Source of the DNA: Apoda limacodes
Lineage: Eukaryota > Arthropoda > Insecta > Lepidoptera > Limacodidae
Direction of reading: 5' to 3'
Assembly (NCBI GenBank): GCA_946406115.1
Contig: OX291562.1
Span: 4,246,001-4,310,000, forward strand
DNA length: 64,000 nucleotides
Shown here: positions 11,627-22,734 of the stretch, piece after piece
Numbering within the stretch: position 1 is the first letter of the stretch
Layout: each line of letters opens with the position of its first letter
Notes under the pieces: model-generated
The model's database searches: none
Seen by the model: the letters and a program-made list of their open reading frames with translations, nothing else
Told to the model about the DNA's origin: nothing
Made by a program: the position numbers and the translations under genes

Positions 11627-14600
11627 TCAAGGGCTCCCCGCGGGGGAAGCCTCGGCTTGGGTTGTCGCTCTCGGGGACGTCCCTTCGACCGGCGTGAGTC
11701 TCGAACCCGAAGGTGAGTCACCGCCAGGAGGGGAGTTCCCCGTTACGCGGATGCGGTTGCGATTGAGTGGGGGCGAGAAGCGCCCCGGCACTCTTTGATA
11801 CCTAGTGTATCCTTGTGGGCGCCGACGAACCCGGGGACGTCGGCGTCGTGTTTGGAGGGAGGCCCTATTCGGGGAGGTCGTTGAGACTAATCTCGCTATC
11901 CGGACAGCGAGATCGTCATCTGGGGACGTTAGTACGTGCCGAGGCCGCCTAACAATAGTTCTACGACCGTGACCGGGTCGATCGGGGGGACGATACGTTG
12001 TGGATTGCACAATTAAACGATTCGGGTGATTTTGCGTACGCTCGAAAAAGCGGGCTGCCAAGTCTTTAAAGTATTGGGGAATCGTGGGAAGTTCGAAGTC
12101 TCTGTGTAGGTCCGCATTGCGAACGTACCAAGAGGCTCCAGAGGCTGCTCTGAGAAAGCGGTTTTGGAGGGTCTGGAGTTTGTGGAGATTGCGCTTGGAC
12201 AGCGCATAGGCTACGCTAGCATAAGCTAGTATGGGGCGGATACAAGTTGTGTAAAGATTTAGCTTATTTCTAAGCGACATCTTACTATACTTGCCTATCA
12301 TGGGATAGAGACGACCGAGTACAAAAGCGGCTCGGTCTCTAACTATTTTGGTGTGAGCTTGGAAGTTCAAACGACTATCCATGGTCACACCGAGATATTT
12401 GGTCTTATTTTGCCAGGGAATGGCACGACCGAAGAGAGAAAGGGAAGTTGGCCGCGGAGGGCGGCCTAAGGAAAAGAGGACGGCAGAGCTTTTGTCGGGA
12501 TTCACCTCGATTCTCCATTTCCGAAACCACTCGCCTAGGGCGGTGATAGCGGGTTGGAGTCTCTCAGTGATTCGACTCACTTGCCTATCTGTGGTATAGA
12601 TAGCGGTATCGTCCGCAAAGAGGGCTAGTTGGGTACCTATCGTTTTAGGGATATCGTTAGTGTACAGAAGGTACAAGATGGGGGCGAGCACGGACCCTTG
12701 CGGGACTCCTGCTTCTATGGGACGGGGGGAAGAGAGAGTGCCTTCAACTTTGTAGCGAAAGCTACGATTCGACAAATAGTCTCGTATGATGAGCACGAGA
12801 CGATCCGGCAACTGAAAGTTGTACAGTTTAAAAATTAAACCGTTGTGCCAGACTTTGTCGAAAGCTTTCGCTACATCGAAGAAGACAGCGCCCGTGTGAC
12901 GGGTCTTACCTAACGCTGGCTGAAAGCCTGTAAGAATATGTTCCGTTATGCGGAGGACTTGATGGACGCATGAGTGTTTGGCACGAAAGCCGAACTGCTC
13001 ATCTATTAAAATGCCTCTGGAAACTATAGCGTTCCGTAGGCGAGCAAGGAGGAGGCGTTCATAGAGTTTACCAAGGGCCTTTAGTAAACTTATGGGGCGA
13101 TAGGAGGACGGCTCGGTACGAGCTTTACCTGGCTTATGGATGCCTATAACAATTGCATCTTTCCATTGAGAAGGAAAGATGCAATGTTCCATAGCAGCGT
13201 TAAAGATCGCTACTAGGAGGCAGATAAGGGGAAGAGTGAGGCGCTTTAGGATATCGTTAGAGATACCGTCAGCACCGGGGGCCTTACGGGGGCGTAGGTC
13301 TTTGATGACCTGTACGACTTCGTCGACAGTGACAGGGGGCAGGGGGTCTTGTGGAGGCAGAGAAGTTCTGCGCTCCACTTCGCCGTCTACCTCGCGCACG
13401 TGGTCGGGATCGAAGGGCTGTGTGCTTAAGGCACATTGGGCTTGGAGGCTAGACGCTAGGCAATCCGCTTTTTCGTCGTCGTTGAACGCGGGAACGTTGT
13501 TGTTGGGACGAGTTAACGGAGGGAGAGAGTTCGCGGTTTCGGTTTTTAGAGCTCTGGCTAAGTGCCAATAAGCTTGGTGAGAGGGAGAAATGTTCTCCAT
13601 AAGATCGTCGAAACGTTGGGCGCGGAGCTCAGCTACAGCGGTTCTTACACGGCGGTGTAAGTCGTTGAAGCGAGCTTTATTATCGATAGTGGGAGCGCGA
13701 TCGCGAGCGCGGCGGGCCGCGTTACGCTCAGTCATTAGCGACCTGATGTGCTGAGGCAGGATTAGGTGGTGATAATCACCAACCGGCACTTGTCGTGAGC
13801 ACTCGCCAACGGTGGCGGTCAGGTGGCTAGTGAGAGAGTCGATAGCTACGTTTAGATCGGTCGCGGAAGAGATTACGTTTGGAACGCGGTCTAGATGTGG
13901 CGAGCTGGGATTTTCGAGCAATTGCCCAAATTTATCCCAGTCCGTCACGGTTCTAGTGTCGGGAGGAGAGTCCGAAGGGAAACCTAATCGGAGGACGACA
14001 GGGCGGTGGTCCGAGTCAAGTTCGTCAAGCACTTCTATAGAGCGAAAGCTTAGCCTTACGTTCTTTAGAAGTGCTATGTCCAGTACGTCGGGGTTGTTCC
14101 TAGTATTGTGGGGAAAGAAAGTGGGCGTCATGGGAGCGATAATGTCAAAGTTTAGTCTGTCAACTAAATCGTCGAGGAGTCTGCCTCTTTGTGAAGTTAC
14201 AGAAGAGTTCCAGCGGCGATGCTTGCAATTTAGGTCGCCGGCAAGAATGACGGCGTCGCCTAAACTTAAGAGCGACTGAAGGTCGCTCTCGAGCAAGTCT
14301 TTTAGGGGAGAGAGATAAACCGATGCAATGATGATCGGCTGATGGCCGGTCATCGCTAAGCGGCAGACGGATGCTTCTAAATTCGTAAGCGGTGGAGGAT
14401 CGATAGGGGAGCAATGCAGGGAGCGCCTGTAATAGATGAGAGTGCCTCCGAGATTGGAGGAAGTTCTATCATTACGGACGGTGCGATAGTTCGCGATCGA
14501 AGGGGTACGGAAAGCGGGCTTTAGGAACGTTTCCTGGATGAGGAAGACGTCCGGTTTTTGGGACGAGAGGAATTGCGATAATTCCTCTCTTTGGTTGCGG

Positions 14601-14668
14601 AGACCGTTGGCGTTAAAATAGCCTATGGAGACGGACCGGGGTTTTTCGCGCGCGGTTGTGCAATCCAT
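11627..14668 (-). CDS. LINE ORF2: endonuclease / reverse transcriptase
   Basis: 1013 residues, uninterrupted. Residues about 13-230 are an endonuclease/exonuclease/phosphatase domain: QET with catalytic Glu46, AGDLN around Asp145-Asn147, and SDH at 219-221. All the key residues are present. A reverse transcriptase domain follows (about 480-760) with LYTNDIP and the catalytic FADD at 684-687. A basic C-terminal tail rich in Arg and Pro ends in a Gly/Ser/Pro-rich stretch; no RNase H domain was seen. The endonuclease nicks the target and the RT copies element RNA there (target-primed reverse transcription). The ATG at 14668 lies 7 nt after the ORF1 stop, so termination-reinitiation or frame-independent coupling is likely. 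It appears capable of activity, but this is untested. Confidence 0.93.
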   Translation of the reverse strand: MDCTTAREKPRSVSIGYFNANGLRNQREELSQFLSSQKPDVFLIQETFLKPAFRTPSIANYRTVRNDRTSSNLGGTLIYYRRSLHCSPIDPPPLTNLEASVCRLAMTGHQPIIIASVYLSPLKDLLESDLQSLLSLGDAVILAGDLNCKHRRWNSSVTSQRGRLLDDLVDRLNFDIIAPMTPTFFPHNTRNNPDVLDIALLKNVRLSFRSIEVLDELDSDHRPVVLRLGFPSDSPPDTRTVTDWDKFGQLLENPSSPHLDRVPNVISSATDLNVAIDSLTSHLTATVGECSRQVPVGDYHHLILPQHIRSLMTERNAARRARDRAPTIDNKARFNDLHRRVRTAVAELRAQRFDDLMENISPSHQAYWHLARALKTETANSLPPLTRPNNNVPAFNDDEKADCLASSLQAQCALSTQPFDPDHVREVDGEVERRTSLPPQDPLPPVTVDEVVQVIKDLRPRKAPGADGISNDILKRLTLPLICLLVAIFNAAMEHCIFPSQWKDAIVIGIHKPGKARTEPSSYRPISLLKALGKLYERLLLARLRNAIVSRGILIDEQFGFRAKHSCVHQVLRITEHILTGFQPALGKTRHTGAVFFDVAKAFDKVWHNGLIFKLYNFQLPDRLVLIIRDYLSNRSFRYKVEGTLSSPRPIEAGVPQGSVLAPILYLLYTNDIPKTIGTQLALFADDTAIYTTDRQVSRITERLQPAITALGEWFRKWRIEVNPDKSSAVLFSLGRPPRPTSLSLFGRAIPWQNKTKYLGVTMDSRLNFQAHTKIVRDRAAFVLGRLYPMIGKYSKMSLRNKLNLYTTCIRPILAYASVAYALSKRNLHKLQTLQNRFLRAASGASWYVRNADLHRDFELPTIPQYFKDLAARFFERTQNHPNRLIVQSTTYRPPDRPGHGRRTIVRRPRHVLTSPDDDLAVRIARLVSTTSPNRASLQTRRRRPRVRRRPQGYTRYQRVPGRFSPPLNRNRIRVTGNSPPGGDSPSGSRLTPVEGTSPRATTQAEASPAGSP

Positions 14669-14675
14669 TTTGGTT

Positions 14676-16529
14676 TTAAGGTTTTGGAGTTACCCTGCGG
14701 AGGACGGCGAAGAAGTCGCGATGCTTAGCCATGAAGCTGAGCATTTGATGGGAATTTGTGATTTGTACGTACTCGGCGTACACGATCTCGAAATAGGCAG
14801 GGTCGCAGGCCCAAGAAATTTCGGAGAGAATGTCGAAATGCTGCTGCTCGGCCGTCTGAGCGGCGTTGCGGGGCAGCGCGAGAGAGGGGCGCGGGGGGGC
14901 AAGGCGCGTATGCGCGAGAGGTGCGGGTGCACTTCTCATAGGCGCTGGACGCGGAATGTCCCGAGACATAAGAGGGGCGGGGTAGGGAATACCCGTAACT
15001 GAGACGGGCCCGGGGAGAGTAGACAAAAGTTTGTCAGTCTCCTTTGATTTGGACGCGACGACTAGCGCTGGAGGACGGCTCCAGGCGTTGACAGTAGGGA
15101 GGGGAGCAGGCACGAGCGGAGCCTGTTGGCGGGGGGCGGAGGGGCGCGATTTACCCTGTTTGGGTTTACGCGAGCTCTGTTTGGGAGCTTTGGGGCACCC
15201 GCGGTAATTCACTGGGTGGCCTTCACTCCCACAGAGTACGCAAGCGACCGGGTCGGATGCGTTTGAGCGATCGCGATCACAGTCCGGAGTGGCGTGATCG
15301 CGTAAACATTTGACGCAGCGCGGTCTGCGTCTGCAGTTGCGCTGCGCGTGGCCATATAGCTGGCATCGGTGGCATTGACTCGGGTTCGACCGCTTGTGCG
15401 GAGTCTCGACCCTGATGCCTTTGAGGCTGCAAACATCTTTAATGTTAAAGATGGCTTTGCCTTCTTTTGTTAGGTCTAGTACAACGAGCACCATGTCGTA
15501 GCACTCGGACTTATTTCGGCCATTGTACATACGATGTACTTCCCGTACGGGGAGGCCTTGGACGATTAAGTCGTCCTGGATAGTCTTGGTGGAGAATTCC
15601 CTAGGGACTCCCCTTACGACTGCCCTTAAAACGCGTTCCTCGGCCAATGAGTACGTGTGGTACTCATATTTTTGAGCCGTGAGGAAGGCCGTCAGATTTC
15701 GGAAATCTGACGGTGTCGGGACCTGCACTTTGATGCCGCGCTCGGCATCATTGCGGGCGTGCGTATAATTGATACGCTTGGCCTTCATAGCGTTAGCAAT
15801 GTTCGGCCAGGCCCCTTTGTCTTTGATGACGATGGGCGGCGGAGATTTTTCCTTCCGTCCCGAAGTGGGACAGTCGGACTGCGAAGAGGTGGCGGCGGGG
15901 GGGGTTGTGTCCATGGCGGCTAGCTCAGGGCTGGCCGCCGAGGTGGACGGGGACGGGGACGCGGAAGCGCTAGGCGCTTTGAGGCGCTTAGCCTCGGAAT
16001 CGGAGGGGGGAGGAGTAGAAGACTCCAGGGCGGATGCCGCCGAAGCCTTTTTGGACTTGGCGGACTTCTTCCGCTTTTTACCCTTTTTGGTTCCCAGGCC
16101 AACCACTTTAAAGCCTTCGTCGTCCTCAGACAACGCCGACTCAGCGGACATTACGGCTGCTGGAGACCGGGGTGCGGTTTCGGAGGTTGCGGGGGGCGGG
16201 GTAGCGAGAGACCGAGTAAGGGTCTCATCGGCTACCGGAGTGGGAGGGCGAATGGGCTCAGGGGCCCGAAGAGCGCGGCGAGCGACACGCGGGTCGCGAT
16301 GGCGGGGTTCGCGGGAGAGAGAGCGCGAGCGAGTGCGTGAGCGAGAACGCGAACGGGACAGGGCACGCGGCGGCGAACATTGGGAGGGTACCGAATTGTC
16401 GGATGTTTCGTTGGCAGCCACAGCCTGGTAAGCGTAGGCTCGGACCAGATCTGAGTGATCACGAAGGCATAACCTTATGATCTCCCCTATCTGGTCCCGG
16501 GACATGCCAGTGAGTAGTTCTTCGGCCAT
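14676..16529 (-). CDS. LINE ORF1: gag-like nucleic-acid-binding protein
   Basis: 617 residues. The N-terminus is short and helical. An Arg-Ser tract follows at about 58-75 and a Lys-rich stretch at 148-161 (both possible nuclear signals), with a long low-complexity Ser/Pro/Ala region to about 235. Residues about 298-380 look like the domain that sits upstream of the zinc knuckles in insect jockey-like ORF1 proteins (LRAVVRGVPREFS then a GIRVE segment). Three Cys-His knuckles follow: CHRCQLYGHAQRNC (386-399), CVKCLRDHATPDC (405-417) and CVLCGSEGHPVNYRGC (430-445). The protein probably coats the element's RNA and escorts it to the nucleus. The start ATG at 16529 is the first in frame. No breaks were seen. 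Confidence 0.92.
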   Translation of the reverse strand: MAEELLTGMSRDQIGEIIRLCLRDHSDLVRAYAYQAVAANETSDNSVPSQCSPPRALSRSRSRSRTRSRSLSREPRHRDPRVARRALRAPEPIRPPTPVADETLTRSLATPPPATSETAPRSPAAVMSAESALSEDDEGFKVVGLGTKKGKKRKKSAKSKKASAASALESSTPPPSDSEAKRLKAPSASASPSPSTSAASPELAAMDTTPPAATSSQSDCPTSGRKEKSPPPIVIKDKGAWPNIANAMKAKRINYTHARNDAERGIKVQVPTPSDFRNLTAFLTAQKYEYHTYSLAEERVLRAVVRGVPREFSTKTIQDDLIVQGLPVREVHRMYNGRNKSECYDMVLVVLDLTKEGKAIFNIKDVCSLKGIRVETPHKRSNPSQCHRCQLYGHAQRNCRRRPRCVKCLRDHATPDCDRDRSNASDPVACVLCGSEGHPVNYRGCPKAPKQSSRKPKQGKSRPSAPRQQAPLVPAPLPTVNAWSRPPALVVASKSKETDKLLSTLPGPVSVTGIPYPAPLMSRDIPRPAPMRSAPAPLAHTRLAPPRPSLALPRNAAQTAEQQHFDILSEISWACDPAYFEIVYAEYVQITNSHQMLSFMAKHRDFFAVLRRVTPKP

Positions 16530-17311
16530 CGCGGGAGTGGCCGAGGTGTAGCTTGTGAGTACCTAGTGACTCCCCACCATTGCTGGCGAGGAGCAAGAAT
16601 ACCTAAATGTGGCCAGGCGCCCCGCAGTGCTACGGATTGCCTGGTGTGTACCTAACTCCTACTCCTACGGCCGGGGTTACGTTGTCACCGTTAGGTTTCC
16701 CCCCAGCAACGAGACGTTTATGAACGAGAAACTTTTAGGTAGACCGCAACTCTGAAAAGAGCTATACGATCTCACCCACCAGCCCTTGAGCACTCGGAAC
16801 TGGATTTCTACAAACTAAAACGCAATCGACACTTAAAACGCGAGAATGCACGGAGCGGCGAACCGCTGAAGCGGAAATACTACGCTAGCGATTTAACACA
16901 AAGCCGGACTCAGACCGGGCGAACCGGTAACAGTCAAAGAGGCAAGCGAGGGTCACCGCTATGCGTAGTAGTTCCGCGACTACGAGAACACACACTCACG
17001 CACAAAAACGCACAGTATCGCTTCGATAAACACTCGGTTATGGGCGCGTTGAAGAACGCACAAACACACTCAGCGCGGGCCGAGAAGCAATTTCCCAGCC
17101 AATACACACTGCCGAGCAGCACTTCAACACACAGGCCGATTTTCCAAGAATTGCGGGCAATAAACCAAACAACAATTCGAGGTCGTCAGCGCTGAGGCAA
17201 AACACCACACAGGAATGCGCACCAGCTGAGTCACCACTGCACGGAGCACACTAAGAGCACTTGACGCTCGAAAACACGAACCGCACAACACAAGAGTCGA
17301 ATCGGGAAATG
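16530..17311 (-). promoter_or_regulatory. LINE 5' UTR with presumed internal promoter
   Basis: About 780 bp between the element's 5' end (fixed by the target duplication) and the ORF1 start. Non-LTR elements of this type usually carry an internal pol II promoter at their 5' end. I cannot point to a precise initiator or downstream element here, so the role rests on position only. Confidence 0.6.
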
Positions 17312-17321
17312 AGTAGTGCTC
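17312..17321. repeat. Target-site duplication, right copy
   Basis: agtagtgctc, an exact repeat of 11484-11493. It marks the 5' boundary of the LINE at 17311. Confidence 0.85.
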
Positions 17322-20300
17322 ACCAACAACTCCTATATTTATAACACTGCGGAGGCGGCAACCAACCAGGCGACCATATATTTATCCTTACTACTGTGAT
17401 TAACTACAGAACTAAGGAAAACATTTCTTTATTAGTTGAATACAACCTACGATCGGGTGGTTCGAACCCGAGACTCCTTTGGTTTAAATCGCCGCTAGTC
17501 CGGAGAGGCTATACTCACCCGGAACATATGTGGTGCAAGCTAAGTTTACAAGAAATAATAAAAAAGGTGTGCCATTACACACATGGTTAAGTAGTAAATT
17601 GTTCAGCAGAGAAATTAAGGCGACAGAACACCTAATTTAACACACAATAAGTATGTTTAAGGTGGTTTGTAAGGGAGACATATCCACACTCAGGACCTGG
17701 CGCATTAGCCAGATCAAGTAAGGGTTAGCCCTTTTCTGGGTGTTTAGAACTTAACATTTCGGCTATCCATACAACAATTCAGAGCCTCATCAGTTAGTCG
17801 AGAATTGTGTATGGTTATACTAATACGTCTTCAACGGGGTGATTCATGGTGAAGAATAGAACAAATCCTGACCCACTAATGTCACCTCATAGCCTGTTAA
17901 TCAAGTTTGGTCAAGGTTGCGGTTCTGTCATTTCTATCTCAAATGGTTCAGTTAACGACTCAATTTAAACAGTATAAAGCAATAAAATAAGGCCTAGATA
18001 GTCTAATTAAAAATTAGGCTCGTTAGATTAATGTCGCGGCCCTGAAAAAAATATGAGGTTTACGTTTATTTTTACACAGGAAACAAATATTTAAATATTA
18101 ACACAATAATAATTAGCTTTCTAAATCTATCCGTCGTAGCAAAGGGTGGAGTGGAGGCTTTTTTTTTATATTTATCCATAAATTCCTTTAGGAAATGGGG
18201 TCAAAAATCCCACATTAAATTTTAGTCACCCAAACGGCATCTAACAGTTCAGCTTCCTTACTCGACGCCGGTGAAGGGTGGAACTGGAGCCAACCTAGAT
18301 CTAGGTTTAGTCAGCCCCCTCACACCCTTAGATTCCCGAAGCCTGCAGTTAATCTAGCATGTCTCTAACATTAAGCCCCGATCTCCTCTAATCTTATAAC
18401 AAGCCAGACCCCGCTTGAAGAACCCCTACTGTGACTGCCCCGTCCTCGCCTACCTCTATCTACCAAGGGTCTGCTTGCTTTGGGGATCACCATACTGCAA
18501 AGCAGCACGATGTCGGAATTAAAATTGTTATGATAATAAATAGTGAATATAGAGATATCATTAACATAATAGTCAATTACATGCAACAAACTCGTTTAAC
18601 TTTAACGAGCACCTACTAAATCGTGTAGGGTTTCTTTAATAGGAATTCAGGACAAGGTTTGCACAAGGATTACCTACTCATACACATATATGCACAGCAA
18701 GGGCCACACAAGGATTACCCCAGCGAGCCGGATGGGGAAGTCCCTTCACCTCCGACTCAGATCAGTGCGAGTAACCGCCGCCCAAGGACTCGCATAGGGT
18801 TTTATCCAGTGAGGATATCCAAACTCATACACATACATGCACAACGAGGTCTACACAGGGATTACATACTCATACACATATATGCACAGCAAGGGCCACA
18901 CAAGGATTACCGGATGGGGAAGTCCCTTCACCTCCGACTCAGATCAGGGCTTAATTACGGGGTTTTTCTCCCACAAGGTACAACAAGGTTAACAACATCA
19001 TGTTAAAAGACACCGATCCCTGCAGGAACCTTTTACTCCACTAAATTTTCTACAGAAATCGGCAGTCCCCTTTCATCAGAGAGTACCTAGCCAGCGATGT
19101 CAGCAAATTACTTCTGCATTTTTTTAATAAGTAAGGGTTTTTTTATCACCCCAGATTTACAACTAAAATCCCGGACGAAACTCCAACCCAAAAGTCAATC
19201 ACGTTTCCCTTACCAATTTTTCACTTTAACCAAGGTGGCATCCTGCACGGTCCCTTACACAGTCCTTACATAATCGCATAAAGGACGTCCCTCACAAGCC
19301 CCACAGTACAAACCCATCAATAATAAGCTGACATTGCTAGCCTCAGTTCTCACAAAAGACACTTACTGTAATTTGATGTAGGCGAAGCGGGCACGGCGCC
19401 GGTATTAAACTTCTTCAAAACTTTGTGCGCCCTGTCCTTCCCACTTCCTCAGGAACCCGCACACAACCAGTCTCTTAGCACGACGACGGTGAAAAAGAGT
19501 GCCGCAACTGACGCCTATCGCTTATAACCGTTTTCCCCTCCCCCACGATAGACGCGGCCTGAACGCGTGGCGTGTCTAGAAATCGTGGCGCCAGTCAATT
19601 TCTTCTTTATTTTACTTCCACGTGTACCCACGTGCTTCGCATTTTAGTGGCCAGTTACTTTAATCGAACAATTATATCGAAATCGCAAACCGATTCCACT
19701 AAATTCTTTATCTGTTGAACTAGCTTCTCCGCTTTTCCATGGCTCGATTATACATACGGCTTCGATTAGTTTACGGAATGAATGCTCGTCGTAAGCGGCG
19801 CGGAACCTACTCTACTATCCCTCTTGCACCCTACAACGTTTATATCAAATAACTAAGAATAATCGATCGATATACTCCATATATTTTAACCTCCTGGTTA
19901 TCTGCTACTTTACGAATCGGTCGTATTTAACGAGCAATTATTTTTGTGTTGATGATTTTAGGATCCTACCGCGATTTACGCCTTATGACGTAGGTAAACA
20001 TATTAATCGAAGACCGGTGAGGACATCCGGGCTACTCACTTACTTGATGCTTCATTGATCTCGTTTCTATCCATTTATTAGGAGTATTCGATTGGTATGA
20101 ATTACGAAGGTGATTAATCTAATTTATATGTATTATTGATGAATTCCATCTTTAATTTACCTACTCTCCTAAAACTTAAATTAGCATGTCAAGACCGTGT
20201 CGTGGGGTCCAGATTACTATAATTCTCTATTAACGGCTTGGATCCACTACAAGTCTCTTTAATCCACATTCCAAATTGAAATCACTTTGCGTCCCTGGGA

Positions 20301-20480
20301 ATTTAAAGTGCAACTCTAATCCCTGTTTACGACGAACCAACCAGCTCTTTTTGAATAGATATGATAAGTTTTTGAGCGTTCTCCAAAGTTTCAGTTCGAC
20401 ACGATGAGGAACACCAACTCATTACGAATTTTCGGAATCCGCCATCTAGGAGAGAGGCGAGAGGCAGTTCTTTTGGGGAG
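17322..20480. other. Low-repeat island right of the LINE, no supported gene
   Basis: This continues the pre-insertion locus. It has moderate GC, few interspersed repeats and no long ORF. I see a gtggttcgaacccgag word near 17459 that fits a pol III B box, a pair of duplicated blocks at 18665-18950, and a GC-richer stretch at 19390-19560. On the minus strand that stretch ends in a good splice-donor consensus (cagtaagtg near 19369), so a non-coding exon there is possible but unproven. Confidence 0.45.
18665..18950. repeat. Imperfect direct duplication (~90 bp units)
   Basis: The block actcatacacatatatgcac followed by agcaagggccacacaagg and cggatggggaagtccc occurs at about 18677-18764 and again at 18864-18947. 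A more diverged partial copy lies between them (near 18827-18865). Non-coding. Confidence 0.7.
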
Positions 20481-20604
20481 ACTTGTTGTCAACAACAAAG
20501 CTTTGTTTTCTCCTTTTATTAATAAATCATATAATGATATATTATATCAAATTATAAATAAGAAAGAAACATAGGTATTTGAAATATTTCAATTTTTAAC
20601 AATC

Positions 20605-21090
20605 AATAGGTACCATGCTGCCCACCACACCGACTCAATCAATAGGTACTATACCATGCTGCCGACCACGCCGACTCAATCAATAGGTACTATACCATGC
20701 TGCCGACCACGCCAACTCAATCAATAGGTACTATACCATGCTGCCGACCACGCTGACTCAATCAATAGGTACTATACCATGCTGCCGACCACGTCGACTC
20801 AATCTATAGGTACTATACCATGCTGCCGACCACGCCGACTCAATCTATAGGTACTATACCATGCTGCCGACCAAGCCGACTCAATTAATAGGTACTATAC
20901 CATGCTGCCGACCACGCCGACTCAATCTATAGGTACTATACCATGCTGCCGATCACGCCGACTCAATCAATAGGTACTATACCATGCTGCCGACCACGCC
21001 GACTCAATCTATAGTTACTATACCATGCTGCCGACCACGCCGACTCAATCTATAGGTACTATACCATGCTGCCGACCACGCCGACTCAAA
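20605..21090. repeat. 41-bp minisatellite (~12 copies)
   Basis: Tandem units of 41 bp built on aataggtactataccatgct and gccgaccacgccgactcaat. Copies differ by single bases, such as caataggt versus ctataggt. The first copy lacks part of the tactata segment. Low divergence suggests recent expansion or homogenisation. Confidence 0.9.
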
Positions 21091-21267
21091 CATCCGTATC
21101 ATCACTCAAATAACAGAATCAGAAAATCTGCAAAAATCACCAATTGTAAAACATACAGTTGGTTTACCTCATAGACTGCAGGCATTGCACAGCTTTCTAT
21201 GTTAAAACTATAATTTATTAAACTATATATATTATGTTAAAATTATAAATTTTCTGCGCAAGTAAAA

Positions 21268-21700
21268 TATTCATATTTGTTGGAAGGTCTATCGCCTATC
21301 TACTAAGTATTATTTGTTTGAAGGTTTATCGCCTATCTACTAAGTATTACTTGTTGTAAGCCATCGCCAATCTACTAAGTATTATTTTTTGCAGAGTCTA
21401 TCGCCTATCTATAAGTATTATTTGTTGGAGGGTCTATGGTCTATCTATTCAGTCTTATTTGTTAGAGGGTATATCGCCTATCTATAAGTATTATTTGTTG
21501 GAAGGTCTATCGTCTATCTATTAAGTCTTATTTATTGGAAGGTCTATCGCCTATCTACTAAGAATTAGTTTTTGTAGTGTCCATCACCTATCTACTAAGT
21601 AATTTTTGTTGCAGAGTCTATCGTTTATCTACTATTATTTATTGGAGAGTCCATCGCCTATCTACTAAGTATTTTTTGTTGGAAGGTCTATCACAAAGTG
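21268..21700. repeat. ~39-bp degenerate minisatellite (~10 copies)
   Basis: Units contain atcgcctatctactaagtat and ttgttggaaggtc in alternation, with frequent indels. It lies about 180 bp from the 41-bp array but is unrelated in sequence, and is clearly older. Confidence 0.8.
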
Positions 21701-22730
21701 TGTGAGTGTGTAAATATGTCGTTACTTTTTTGCGCCCTAAAAACTAAACCGATTGGGCTAAAATCTATAATTAAGATGGCTTATACCCAGTCTTAACATA
21801 TATTTCTTTTCACCAAATTCAAAGGTTCCCACAGGAACAACTCAAACCGAATTCCTATAGCTACGATTATAACTTGCTATAGTTAATTTCCTTACTATGA
21901 TCAGCGTGGGTGTATGTCAAGCAATTGGGTTTTTTATTCTATATGAATTTTACTATACATAAAACCAAAGGGGTATTTGAGTAAATAAAACAAAAATGGT
22001 CGTGGGTAAAAGCTGTAATAAACGAAACTTTGTTGGTTTGATATTCCTTTACGTATTAACAGAACATTAAGTAACCCTGAGTTCTGGCACACAAATAGTG
22101 AAAGGGACGGAGAAAGACGTATGATAATTTTTATCCCCACCGAAACTGTTGGATATTTGTAACGTAGCAAATTATAATTTATCGCAAGTGGAATTAACAA
22201 CAAAAGCTAGTCTCACATAAAGGTATAATCGTATTTAATGGTCACCACCAATTAAGCAGAAAACAAACTCGAGGAATTTAATTTAAAGTTTTACCTGGGG
22301 GACTAGACTAGAAGTTAGGTGGTAGACTATAAATTTGAAAGTTATTTTGGTATATTTCCTAAACTAGTTACTTCGAGGTACGACAAAATTCATGTATAGT
22401 TGCTACATAGTTTTTAAACTTACAGTAGTTATTTTTTTGGTGTTTAATATTTTTTTTCCACAGCAACATCCCTTTTACTGCAATTCTCGATTAAAACTTG
22501 ATTATATTGAAATTGAATATTGTAAATTATTAAAAAAAACGTCATGCATTTTGGATTTATTTTTAGCTCTGATTGTAGACACATTTTTAACCAAATATTT
22601 GAATTTCGATTTGCGGCATAGGTGTACATAGATAAAATTGTTCACCTTACATAAAGTTAAAGTTATTCCTCTTACATACATACACTCACACTCACATAAA
22701 ACATTTGTGATGAATAAATAAAAAAAAAAA
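21701..22730. other. AT-rich spacer
   Basis: No supported gene. The open frames here are short and AT-driven. Confidence 0.4.
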
Positions 22731-22734
22731 ACGG

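Larger units (their letters stand above)
11494..17311 (-). mobile_element. Full-length jockey-type non-LTR retrotransposon
   Basis: A complete LINE of about 5.8 kb in minus orientation. It has a 5' UTR of about 780 bp (17311-16530), ORF1 (gag-like), a 7-nt gap, ORF2 (endonuclease plus reverse transcriptase), a 3' UTR of about 99 bp and a 34-nt poly(A) tail (poly(T) at 11494-11527). A perfect 10-bp duplication flanks it. Both ORFs are open. The Cys-His knuckles with the domain found upstream of them in insect jockey-like ORF1 proteins, and the endonuclease class, place it in the jockey group of the R1/jockey superfamily; a tree is needed for the clade. Its much higher GC content than the host sequence and its intact state suggest a recent insertion. 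Confidence 0.92.

Noticed and set aside
13812..14279. 155-codon plus-strand frame
   Set aside because: It is the antisense shadow of the LINE ORF2 endonuclease domain.
15769..16431. 220-codon plus-strand frame
   Set aside because: It is the antisense shadow of LINE ORF1, which has zinc knuckles and a full open frame.
11494..17311. Telomere-specific (TRAS/SART-like) insertion
   Set aside because: The target duplication is agtagtgctc in unique sequence; no TTAGG repeats flank the element.
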